From SKLM01 sp964390305 (GTDB lineage Bacteria > Chloroflexota > Anaerolineae > B4-G1), in contig CAYMHT010000001.1 in NCBI GenBank assembly GCA_964390305.1, positions 37,069 through 101,068 of the forward strand: a stretch of 64,000 nucleotides of DNA, read 5' to 3'. Positions 44,342 through 52,077 of this stretch are shown in pieces. The notes below the pieces were generated by a model. The model saw nothing but the letters and a program-made list of their open reading frames with translations. It did no database searches and was not told where the DNA came from. How positions within the stretch are numbered: the first letter of the stretch is position 1; each line of letters begins with the position of its first letter. A program made the translations under genes and the position numbers.

Positions 44342-44413
44342 AGGCGGCGGCCGGATTCGAACCGGCGGATGGGACTTTTGCAGAGTCCTGCCTTGCCACT
44401 TGGCTACGCCGCC
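44342..44413 (-). tRNA. tRNA-Cys (anticodon GCA)
   Basis: A 72-base tRNA on the minus strand. Acceptor arms GGCGGCG and CGCCGCC with discriminator T, anticodon loop CTGCAAA within the GGACT/AGTCC stem gives GCA, and the T arm is GCCGG-TTCGAAT-CCGGC. The CCA is not encoded. It lies about six bases after the expected transcription start of the promoter at 44426-44454. Confidence 0.95.
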
Positions 44414-44425
44414 TCAGTCCATAAA

Positions 44426-44454
44426 ATTGTACCACGTCTCGCCTCTCTCTGCAA
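44426..44454 (-). promoter_or_regulatory. Promoter of the tRNA-Cys/tRNA-Leu/bL9 run
   Basis: On the minus strand TTGCAG (44454-44449), a 17-bp spacer and TACAAT (44431-44426), followed 12 bases later by the tRNA-Cys 5' end. Confidence 0.7.
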
Positions 44455-44590
44455 CCCCCTGCTGACCAACTGCATCCGGGTGCCACTGGAACGCGGTAGA
44501 CCGAGAGGCACCCCTGAGCTCACCACATGAAATCCATCTCCAGGTGCAGACCCTGGGCCCCGCTTCCACTAGCTTCCCCTCCGGTCTCCT

Positions 44591-45133
44591 CTAGCCCCCA
44601 ATCTCTCTCCCCCTATGCTCCCAGTACCGAGCCACAGCTTCCTCGATCTCCCTATACGCTGCATCGCGACTGTCCCACCCTCTGGTCTCGATCTCTGCCC
44701 TTTCCAGATCCTTGTACACGCTAAAGAAGTGCGCCACTTCCTGCAGGAAGTGCGACGGGACATCGTCTAGATCGTGGTACTCGCTGAAAAGAGGATCAGT
44801 GTGAGGAACCGCCAGGATTTTGTCGTCCTCTTCCCCCTTGTCCACGAGACGAAACACGCCAAGCGGACGGGCCTCGATGACGCAGCCAGAGAAGGTCGGC
44901 TCGTTGCTCATGACGAGGACGTCGAGGGGGTCGCCGTCCCTGTGTAGAGTGCGCGGAATGAAGCCGTAGTCTCCGGGGTAGTGGAGCGAAGAGAACAGGA
45001 CTCGGTCAAGCTTGACGAATCCCCGCTGTTCGTCGTACTCGTATTTGTTTCGCGATTTCTCCGGAATCTCCACAACCACGTAGATGATCTCAGGCCAATC
45101 AGGTCCTGACGGCAGTTCCTGCCACAGATTCAT
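44591..45133 (-). CDS. ppa: Inorganic pyrophosphatase (family I)
   Basis: 180 residues from the ATG at 45133 (MNLWQELPSGPD); an ATG just before it and a longer in-frame extension to 45187 are alternatives. It has the soluble family I features: EIPEKSRNKYEYDEQRG, LHYPGDYGFIPRT and the signature DGDPLD with the metal-binding aspartates, then ILAVPHTDP. It hydrolyses pyrophosphate to drive biosynthesis. It precedes the tRNA promoter on the same strand, 137 bases from it, with no clear terminator between. Confidence 0.94.
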   Translation of the reverse strand: MNLWQELPSGPDWPEIIYVVVEIPEKSRNKYEYDEQRGFVKLDRVLFSSLHYPGDYGFIPRTLHRDGDPLDVLVMSNEPTFSGCVIEARPLGVFRLVDKGEEDDKILAVPHTDPLFSEYHDLDDVPSHFLQEVAHFFSVYKDLERAEIETRGWDSRDAAYREIEEAVARYWEHRGREIGG

Positions 45134-45214
45134 CATCGACCCCGCGACTTGCCCACTTGCCACCCCATTGATGCCCGGAGAGATCACTCAGTGTGCGGAT
45201 CGCCGTTCCTCGCA

Positions 45215-45625
45215 TCACTCAAATACCTGCCGCACCTGGGGCAGGTTCAGCGGCACCCAGAAAAGCAGGAGAAGCGCTACCGTCAGCACCACGTCCCGAG
45301 GGACAGTCTGATCGGCGTAGTCCGAGGCAGTGAAGAGAACCCGGTTGACCCACACGTTCATCTGATACAAGGTCACCGCTGCTAGCGTGCACCGTCGACT
45401 CCATTCCCGGAACAGAGAAAGACCCCCGGCGCAGACGATGAAAACGCTTCCCCAGAACCCACCCATCGCCGCCAGGTAGTCAAGCGAGATACTCGTCGGC
45501 AGATCGACCGGATAGCGCAGAGCGAAGACGGCTCGCCCCACGTTCGCTACTCCCAACGTCAGCGCAAGCGCGCTCAGCAGAATCACGCCTTTTTGGGATA
45601 GGGTGAGCTGCCTCAGAGCTCTCAC
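45215..45625 (-). CDS. Small four-helix membrane protein, hypothetical
   Basis: A 136-residue protein with about four hydrophobic helices (near residues 12-32, 50-68, 76-95 and 112-130) and few charged residues between them. I recognise no family motif. It starts 15 bases after the end of the zinc-type dehydrogenase gene on the same strand, so it probably shares that transcript. Confidence 0.55.
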   Translation of the reverse strand: MRALRQLTLSQKGVILLSALALTLGVANVGRAVFALRYPVDLPTSISLDYLAAMGGFWGSVFIVCAGGLSLFREWSRRCTLAAVTLYQMNVWVNRVLFTASDYADQTVPRDVVLTVALLLLFWVPLNLPQVRQVFE

Positions 45626-45640
45626 GACCCGAGCGCCTTC

Positions 45641-46672
45641 TTACGCTGTGAGGACGATCTTGCCGAACTTCTCTCCAGATTCCAGAATCTCGAAGGCCCG
45701 CTTCCCCTCTGAGAGCGGCATCACGCGATCTATCACGGGCCTCAGCTTCCCATCCCAGACCAGATCCACCGTCTCCCGGAAGTCCTGGTGGCTGCCCATC
45801 GTAGAACCGATGAGACTGATCTGCTTGCCGAAGATGTAGCGGATGTCGATCTCAGCGTGGGGACCGGATGTGTTCCCGACGATAACGATGCGCCCGCCGC
45901 GCACGACTGCTCGCATGCTCTGAGCCAGCGTCGCTTGCCCGACATTGTCGACCACCACGTCCACACCGCGCCGGTTCGTCATCTTATAGATCGTCTTGCT
46001 CCACTGGGGTTCCTCGCGATAGTTAAGCACCACATCAGCACCTAGCTCGCGGGCCTTCTCCATCTTCTCCTCACTGCTGGTTAGCGCATAAACCTGAGCC
46101 CCGGCCAGCTTAGCAACCTGGATGGCCATCGAGTTGACCCCGCCGCCAGCGCCGATCACGAGCACCGATTCACCCGCACGGAGTCTGGCCCGATGGATGA
46201 GCATCCGCCACGCAGTGAGAGAGACCAGCAGGGGGGCGACTGCTTGAGGGAAGTCCCAGCCCTCCGGCATGGCCACTAGGTTCCTCGCCGGAACGGCTAC
46301 GAACTCCGCGTGACCGCCTCGCACGTCCTCGCCTAGGATGACATAACCCGGGCTCACCGAGTGCTGTCCCCGGCGCGTGAACTCATCCTCACAGGTGGTG
46401 ACGCCGGGGTCCACCACGACGCGCTGACCCACCTCCCAGTCAACCACCCCCTGGCCGAGCTCGGCAATCTCCCCCGCCACATCGGACCCACCCCAGTGGG
46501 GCATCTCCAGGTCAAGACCTGGCCAGCCTCGACGGACAAACACGTCCAGATGGTTGAGAGCCGTGGCCCGCAGGCGAACCAGCACCTCGTCTCGTCCGGG
46601 CTTGGGCCTTGGCACGTCCGTGTACCGCAACACATCCAGGTTCCCATGTTCATAAAAGCAGAGAGCCTTCAC
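45641..46672 (-). CDS. Medium-chain dehydrogenase / zinc-binding alcohol dehydrogenase family
   Basis: A 343-residue MDR protein. The N-terminal GroES-like half has KPGRDEVLVRLRATALNHLD and GSDVAGEIAELG; the cofactor half has VLVIGAGGGVNSMAIQVAKLAG, the GxGGVG-type loop of NAD(P)H-binding quinone oxidoreductase relatives. The structural zinc cysteines are missing in the usual spacing, with a single CEDEFTRRG, so zinc binding is not assured. The substrate is unknown. It ends 15 bases before the small membrane protein gene and begins 16 bases after the acyl-CoA dehydrogenase gene. Confidence 0.8.
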   Translation of the reverse strand: MKALCFYEHGNLDVLRYTDVPRPKPGRDEVLVRLRATALNHLDVFVRRGWPGLDLEMPHWGGSDVAGEIAELGQGVVDWEVGQRVVVDPGVTTCEDEFTRRGQHSVSPGYVILGEDVRGGHAEFVAVPARNLVAMPEGWDFPQAVAPLLVSLTAWRMLIHRARLRAGESVLVIGAGGGVNSMAIQVAKLAGAQVYALTSSEEKMEKARELGADVVLNYREEPQWSKTIYKMTNRRGVDVVVDNVGQATLAQSMRAVVRGGRIVIVGNTSGPHAEIDIRYIFGKQISLIGSTMGSHQDFRETVDLVWDGKLRPVIDRVMPLSEGKRAFEILESGEKFGKIVLTA

Positions 46673-46688
46673 GTGACCTCCGTACCCT

Positions 46689-47858
46689 CTAGCGCAGCCC
46701 TGTTTCTAGCCTTGCGATCACCATACGCAGAATCTCGTTAGTCCCCTCATAGATCTGGGTGACCTTGGCGTCGCGGAAGTAACGCTCGATCGGCAGTTCC
46801 TTGCTATACCCCATTCCCGCATGAACTTGCACGGCCTCGGTAGTCACCCACATCGCCGTGTCAGAGGCGAAGAGCTTCGCCATTGCAGACTCCAGGGAGT
46901 ATCGATCGCCCGTCTTCTTCGCCTCCTCCTTGGCCAGCGCCGCCCGATAGATGAGCAGTCGGCTCGCCTCAATGCGCGTCTTCATGTCGGCCAGTTTCTT
47001 CTGGATCATCTGGAACTCGCCAATCTTCTGCCCGAACGCTTCTCGCTCGCGAGCGTACTCCACGGAGGCTTCGTAGGCAGCCTCGGCGATCCCTAGAGCC
47101 TGGGCGGCAATTCCAATACGGCCGGCGTCCAGTACCGACATGGCAATCTTGAACCCTTCACCTTCTTCCCCAAGCCGCATCTCTACCGGGCACCTGTAGT
47201 CATCGAAATGAATCTCACAAGTCGCCGAGGCACGGATTCCCAGCTTGGGCTCGGTCTTACCCCGGGAGAAACCAGGCTCGTCGGTGTCGATGAGAAGAGC
47301 GCTGACACCGCGGTAGCGAGGTTTGGCATCAGGATCCGTCTGAGCGAAAAGGAGGAGATACTTCGCCACCGGCCCGCTGCTGATCCAGGACTTGGTGCCA
47401 TTGACGACATAGTGGGAACCGTCGGAAGACAGCTCCGCCGTCACGCGGATGTTACTCGCGTCAGAGCCGGACTGAGGCTCCGTCAGCGCATAGGAGCCAA
47501 CGACCTCGCCGCTCGCGACCGCTCGAAGGTACTTCTGCTTCTGTTCCTCGGTCCCGTACCGCTCGATGCCGTAGCAGACCAGAGAATTGCACACAGACAT
47601 GATGACGCCGTGGGAGGCATCCACCTTGGAGATTTCTTCCAGAGCGAGGACATAAGCAAGCGTGTCCATGCCAGCACCACCGTACTCCTCCGGCACAGCG
47701 ATGCCCATGAAGCCGTGAGCTCCCATCTTCTCGATCGTCTCGCGGGGAAACTCACCCGTCTCATCATATGCGGCTGCGATAGGCGCGATCTCGGAACTGG
47801 CGAAGTCGCGGGCCATGTCCCGGATCATGCGGTGTTCATCACTCAGCTGCAGATCCAT
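46689..47858 (-). CDS. Acyl-CoA dehydrogenase
   Basis: A 389-residue flavoenzyme of the standard family length. Visible motifs: YALTEPQSGSDASN (flavin and acyl-CoA loop), GTKSWISSG, EREAFGQKIGEFQMIQKKLADM, and the C-terminal IYEGTNEILRMVIARL with the Glu of YEGT as the probable base. It makes enoyl-CoA during fatty or branched-chain acid breakdown, passing electrons to ETF. It has a strong AAAGGAGG site. The next gene downstream, a medium-chain dehydrogenase, is 16 bases away. The chain-length preference is not decided. Confidence 0.93.
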   Translation of the reverse strand: MDLQLSDEHRMIRDMARDFASSEIAPIAAAYDETGEFPRETIEKMGAHGFMGIAVPEEYGGAGMDTLAYVLALEEISKVDASHGVIMSVCNSLVCYGIERYGTEEQKQKYLRAVASGEVVGSYALTEPQSGSDASNIRVTAELSSDGSHYVVNGTKSWISSGPVAKYLLLFAQTDPDAKPRYRGVSALLIDTDEPGFSRGKTEPKLGIRASATCEIHFDDYRCPVEMRLGEEGEGFKIAMSVLDAGRIGIAAQALGIAEAAYEASVEYAREREAFGQKIGEFQMIQKKLADMKTRIEASRLLIYRAALAKEEAKKTGDRYSLESAMAKLFASDTAMWVTTEAVQVHAGMGYSKELPIERYFRDAKVTQIYEGTNEILRMVIARLETGLR

Positions 47859-47913
47859 CCTAGAGCCTCCTTTGATTCATCGAGAACCCTCCCACATATA
47901 TTCCAGATTGGAC

Positions 47914-47932
47914 TTGGGATATGCTTGGGACA
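47914..47932. repeat. Pair of TTGGGAYA octamers
   Basis: TTGGGATA (47914-47921) and TTGGGACA (47925-47932), spaced 11 bases, in the leader region of the acyl-CoA dehydrogenase gene. They match the four-copy cluster about 150 bases away. Confidence 0.6.
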
Positions 47933-48078
47933 AAAGCCTTAGTCCCACTGCGGCTCTGACTCGACTCTGCCATCGCCTGCCGGTCGCGAGTTGACCGCTC
48001 CAGGCTGTCAGTCTGGAATTGTCGGGGAGACGCTTCGCTGTCACTCTATAATCTAGTAAGCTGCAGAGGGATGCCTGT

Positions 48079-48118
48079 TTGGGATAAGTTGGGATATTTT
48101 TGGGATATTCTTGGGATA
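48079..48118. repeat. Four helically phased TTGGGATA repeats
   Basis: TTGGGATA begins at 48079, 48089, 48100 and 48111, i.e. spacing 10, 11 and 11, about one helix turn. They lie 14 bases past the stop of the AlbA_2-type gene and upstream of the acyl-CoA dehydrogenase gene on the minus strand, where each reads TATCCCAA. The 274-base interval 47859-48132 contains no gene that I can support. Confidence 0.75.
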
Positions 48119-48132
48119 AACCGGCCGGTCCG

Positions 48133-49515
48133 TCACCTTAAGATATAGTACGTCCCCTTCTTGGCGCCGACCTTGAGCAGATATCCCCTGTCCACCAATT
48201 CCGCTAGATCCAACCTTAGCGTCTCAGGGCTGAGCCCAGGGCAGAGTTCGCGGTATTCGCGGTTGGTGATACGCCCTGTCTTCTCTACGTAGGCAAGGGC
48301 TTTAGCCTGTCGCTCGCTGACCCGACCAGCCCACTCTGGCTGCGGCTCTCGTTCAAGCGCGTTGTACAGGGTGACACTGAAGGAGTAGGGGCTGTCCTTG
48401 AATCTCGGCGGGGGATGACCGGCCCGTACCATCTCGTCGATCATCAGGTCGACGCCTAACCCCAATTCCTCGATGTAGCCCCATTGATATAACCCAGAGA
48501 CGATTCGCGGATTACGAGAGAAATGCTCGTCAACCATGTTGTCCACCGTGATGAAACCGGGTAGCCCCCCAGGGCTGGTAATCTCCAGCCGGTCCGAGAA
48601 CATGCGAACCTCGATGCGACGTCCTCGTAGACGATAGTCCCGATGCGCCACGGCGTTAACCAACGCCTCCCGCACGGCAGATACCGGATACTCGGGCTGC
48701 TCCTTCCGCTCCAGTTCGGTGACCACTGCCCCCGTCCGCATCTCTTCACCGACGACTTGCCAGGCTCGCCGGATGATCCTCGCAAGCGGCCCACCGATCT
48801 CTTCCCGCCGCCCATAACCCGGATACCCATCTTCGCCGCGTGGTTCGCTTCCGACGAACTTCACGAACGTCAGCCCACTCTGGGGCAGGAAGGCCTGAGG
48901 CCTCGAAGTGAACAGCAGAACCCCCGCCACAGTGGGACGCCCTTCGTCGGTCAGGGCACCTATCTCCACCAGTAGATCATCTGCGGAGCGAGTCCACTCT
49001 CGGCGCTGGCGCTGTTCCCACCTGTCTATGAATTCCCCGATCACCTGGTCGTCAAAATCGTCACGCCGCGCACCAGGCGCCACTTCGGCCTCGTAGTCTC
49101 CCGTCGACTTAGTCGCGGCCAATTGGCGAATCTCATCCCCACTCAGCGGGCGGTTCTCTGATCCCGTGCGAACCAGCACCCGCCCGTCGCCCAGGCTGTG
49201 GAGCTCGGGGCTGCGACTGACCACGATCGAGAAGACCAGACCATCCTCAACCGTAGCCTCATGCCAACGAGCCTCCACCGGGGGACGGCACATCTCCACA
49301 GCCGCTTGTAGCGCCATCTCAACCTCGTCGGCGAAGATCTCCCCGCTGACTCCGCCTTCCTCATCAACGCCGATCAGGACAGTGCCGCCGTCGGAGTTTG
49401 CGAAGGCAACCAGCGTCTCCGCCAGAGTCCGGGGATCGGGCTGTGGCATCAAAGCCTGCATCTGCCCGTCTTGCCACCCTTCCAAGAGGCCCTCTGTCTC
49501 CTGCAGTCTACCCAC
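48133..49515 (-). CDS. AlbA_2-type ATP-binding protein, putative transcriptional regulator
   Basis: A 460-residue protein. The N-terminal half has the AlbA_2 (Schlafen AAA_4-like) pattern: TLVAFANSDGGTVLIGVDEEG, and later a long mixed region. The middle holds an ATPase-like segment with VREALVNAVAHRDYRLRG, ITSPGGLPG and LYQWGYIEELGLGVDLMIDEM, resembling HATPase_c_4. The C-terminal 70 residues look like a winged helix (RITNREYRELCPGLSPETLRLDL). Family members are annotated as regulators or helicase-related; function is unproven. It ends beside the phased repeats, which might be its binding site. Confidence 0.78.
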   Translation of the reverse strand: MGRLQETEGLLEGWQDGQMQALMPQPDPRTLAETLVAFANSDGGTVLIGVDEEGGVSGEIFADEVEMALQAAVEMCRPPVEARWHEATVEDGLVFSIVVSRSPELHSLGDGRVLVRTGSENRPLSGDEIRQLAATKSTGDYEAEVAPGARRDDFDDQVIGEFIDRWEQRQRREWTRSADDLLVEIGALTDEGRPTVAGVLLFTSRPQAFLPQSGLTFVKFVGSEPRGEDGYPGYGRREEIGGPLARIIRRAWQVVGEEMRTGAVVTELERKEQPEYPVSAVREALVNAVAHRDYRLRGRRIEVRMFSDRLEITSPGGLPGFITVDNMVDEHFSRNPRIVSGLYQWGYIEELGLGVDLMIDEMVRAGHPPPRFKDSPYSFSVTLYNALEREPQPEWAGRVSERQAKALAYVEKTGRITNREYRELCPGLSPETLRLDLAELVDRGYLLKVGAKKGTYYILR

Positions 49516-49532
49516 GAAATCCAGTCACGCTC

Positions 49533-51983
49533 TCATTCTCTACCTTCCGCCGCCTCGTCGCTGAGCACGGCCACGGAGGCTATCTCATCGCCGTCTTTGA
49601 GATCCATCACCATGACCCCCCTCGTCGGCCGTCCCCTCCGGGAGATTTCGTGCGCGTAAGTCCGAAGCGCGATACCGCCCGCGGTGATAAATGTGATCTC
49701 CTCGTCGGGGTGCACCACACGAGCAGCAGCGACCGTGCCTGCGTTCTCTCCTTTGAAACACAGCACGCCCTTGGTGTAACGTCCTTGCACGCGGAACTCG
49801 CTCAGAGGCGTGCGCTTCCCGTACCCCTTCGTCGTGACAGTCAGCAGATCAGCCTTGGGGTCGACGATGCACGCGCTGACCACGTGATCCCCTGGCTCCA
49901 ACTTGATGGCATACACCCCCCTCGCATTCCTTCCGACGGGTCGCACCTCCTTCTCTCGGAACCGCAGCGCCTGGCCCTGCTCGGTCACCACGATCAGTTC
50001 TTGGTTCCCCCGAGTCCGACGTACCCAGCCCAACTCATCCCCAGGCTCCAGCCGGATTGCGATGAGCCCACTCGGACGCACATCTTCGAACTCCCTCAAC
50101 GCTGTGCGCTTGACTCGCCCCCGCCGCGTGAACATCGTCAAATAGCCCTCTTCGCCGAAGTTCGACACGGCAACTGCCGACGTGACCTGTTCGTCGGCAT
50201 CAAGGCTAATAAGCCCAACCAACAAGTCTCCCTCAGCGGTGCGCCCAGCACTGGGGATTTCGTAGGCGCGCTTCTGGTAGACCTTACCTTTGTCGCTGAA
50301 GAAGAGGATTGAATCCAGGGTGTGAGCCGGAAAGAAGTGCAGCACTTCGTCCCTCTCGCGTGTATCCACGCCAATCACACCACGGCCTCCACGTCGCTGC
50401 GTGCGGTAGACATCCATCGGTACCCGCTTGATGTACCCGCGCTCGGTGATCGAGATGAACACCTCTTCCTCGGCGATCAGATCTTCTTCCTCAAGCTCCG
50501 CGTCTCCACTGATGATCCGCGTCCGGCGCTCGTCGCCATAGTTCTCTTTGAGTTCGATGAGTTCATCCTTGATGAGCTGAAGGATTGCATGGGGTGACTC
50601 CAACAGATCCTGCAGGTGCTTGATCTGGTCGCGCAACGCGGCATATTCGTCCTCGACCTTCTGTCGCTCCAGCGCGGCCAGGCGTCGCAAAGGCATATCA
50701 AGGATTGCTTCCGCCTGTACCTCTGTCAGAGTGAAGCGCTCCATCAACCGCTCCCGGGCGGTACTCGCGTCCGGCGACTGTCGAATCGTCTCGATGACAG
50801 CGTCTAGGTGCTTAAGGGCTATGAGCAGGCCCTCCAAGACGTGCGCCCGGCGCTGGGCCTTCTCGAGTTCGTAGCGCGTCCGCCGAATCAGCACGTCGCG
50901 ACGGTGTTCGACGTAGCGCTGAAGCGCCCGTTTAAGGCTCAACAGCTGCGGCTCATTGTCCACCAGCGCCAGCATCTGCGCGCCAAACGTCGTCTGCAGG
51001 GGCGTGTACTTGTACAGGCGATTCAGTGCCTTCCGAGGCTGCGTTCCGGGCTTCAACTCGATGATCACGCTGAGGCCGTGCCGATCGGATTCGTCGCGAA
51101 GGTCAGAAATGCTCACCAGTCTGTCCGAGCGGACGAGCTTCGCGATCCGTTCCAGCAATGTCGTCTTGTTGAGTTGGTATGGAATCTCTGTGACCACGAT
51201 ACGGTGACGCCCGCCGTCCATTTCCTCAATCTTCGCCTCTGCCCGCATGACGATGCGGCCTCGCCCCGTTGCATATGCCTGAATGATCCCCTCGCGCCCG
51301 ACGATAACACCTCCCGTCGGGAAATCAGGGCCTTTCACATACGTCATCAGATCGTCAAGTGTTACCTCGTCCGGTGCGTGCCAGTGGTCAATGACGTGCC
51401 ACAGGGCATCACAAACTTCTGTCAGGTTGTGTGGCGGTATGTTAGTCGCCATGCCGACGGCGATGCCGGCCGACCCATTAATCAACAGATTGGGAAGGCG
51501 CGCCGACAACACCTGCGGCTCCTGAAGAGATCCATCAAAGTTATCGACCCAATCAACCGTGTCCTTGTCGATGTCCTGTAGAAGTTCGGTGGCGATCTCA
51601 TCCAGACGAGCTTCTGTGTAGCGCATCGCCGCAGGACTATCGCCATCGATTGAGCCGAAGTTGCCCTGTCCATCGACCAGCGGATAGCGCAGGCTGAACT
51701 CCTGCGCCATTCTCGCCATCGCGCTATAGACGGCCGCATCACCGTGAGGATGATACTTCCCCAATACCTCACCCACGATACGGGCAGATTTCTTGTGAGC
51801 GCGATCGGGACGCAATCCTAGATCGTGCATCGCATACAGAATACGGCGTTGGACCGGCTTAAGACCGTCGCGCACGTCGGGCAAGGCACGCGAGACGATG
51901 ACGCTCATCGCGTAATCAAGATAAGCGCTGCGCATCTCACGCTCAATATCTATGGATTGGACCGTTCCAGTATCAGCTTCCAA
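49533..51983 (-). CDS. gyrA: DNA gyrase subunit A
   Basis: About 816 residues from TTG 51983, chosen because GGAGG (51995-51991) lies seven bases upstream and the residues after it (GTVQSIDIEREMRSAYLDYAM) match the family start; the frame runs on to 52004. The catalytic Tyr is in AAMRYTE, the QRDR region reads HPHGDAAVYSAMARM, the GyrA box QRRGGRG is present in the C-terminal part, and six beta-pinwheel blades follow. Gyrase introduces negative supercoils. Positions equivalent to E. coli Ser83 and Asp87 are Ala and Ser. gyrB is not adjacent. Confidence 0.95.
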   Translation of the reverse strand: MEADTGTVQSIDIEREMRSAYLDYAMSVIVSRALPDVRDGLKPVQRRILYAMHDLGLRPDRAHKKSARIVGEVLGKYHPHGDAAVYSAMARMAQEFSLRYPLVDGQGNFGSIDGDSPAAMRYTEARLDEIATELLQDIDKDTVDWVDNFDGSLQEPQVLSARLPNLLINGSAGIAVGMATNIPPHNLTEVCDALWHVIDHWHAPDEVTLDDLMTYVKGPDFPTGGVIVGREGIIQAYATGRGRIVMRAEAKIEEMDGGRHRIVVTEIPYQLNKTTLLERIAKLVRSDRLVSISDLRDESDRHGLSVIIELKPGTQPRKALNRLYKYTPLQTTFGAQMLALVDNEPQLLSLKRALQRYVEHRRDVLIRRTRYELEKAQRRAHVLEGLLIALKHLDAVIETIRQSPDASTARERLMERFTLTEVQAEAILDMPLRRLAALERQKVEDEYAALRDQIKHLQDLLESPHAILQLIKDELIELKENYGDERRTRIISGDAELEEEDLIAEEEVFISITERGYIKRVPMDVYRTQRRGGRGVIGVDTRERDEVLHFFPAHTLDSILFFSDKGKVYQKRAYEIPSAGRTAEGDLLVGLISLDADEQVTSAVAVSNFGEEGYLTMFTRRGRVKRTALREFEDVRPSGLIAIRLEPGDELGWVRRTRGNQELIVVTEQGQALRFREKEVRPVGRNARGVYAIKLEPGDHVVSACIVDPKADLLTVTTKGYGKRTPLSEFRVQGRYTKGVLCFKGENAGTVAAARVVHPDEEITFITAGGIALRTYAHEISRRGRPTRGVMVMDLKDGDEIASVAVLSDEAAEGRE

Positions 51984-52021
51984 CGAGCAACCTCCATCAA
52001 ACAAGACGACTCTCTTGGAAT

Positions 52022-52050
52022 ATTATACTTCGTAAAGGTTGAAACGTAAA
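52022..52050 (-). promoter_or_regulatory. Promoter of gyrA
   Basis: On the minus strand TTTACG (52050-52045), a 17-bp spacer and TATAAT (52027-52022). Transcription would start near 52015, about 30 bases before the TTG start. Confidence 0.65.
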
Positions 52051-52077
52051 ACCTCGCCTTCCATGCCCCCTCACCTC

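Noticed and set aside
44480..44515. GGGTGCC...GGCACCC dyad after the pyrophosphatase gene as a terminator
   Set aside because: The arms are far apart, the inner stem is irregular and no T-run follows on the minus strand.
48047..48052. TATAATC on the plus strand near the phased repeats
   Set aside because: No good -35 at 16-18 bases and the only gene downstream on that strand is antisense to the AlbA_2-type gene. An antisense transcript is possible but not supported.
48079..48118. CRISPR array or iteron-type origin
   Set aside because: Repeat units are only 8 bases with 2-3 base gaps, there are no spacers, and no cas or rep gene is nearby.
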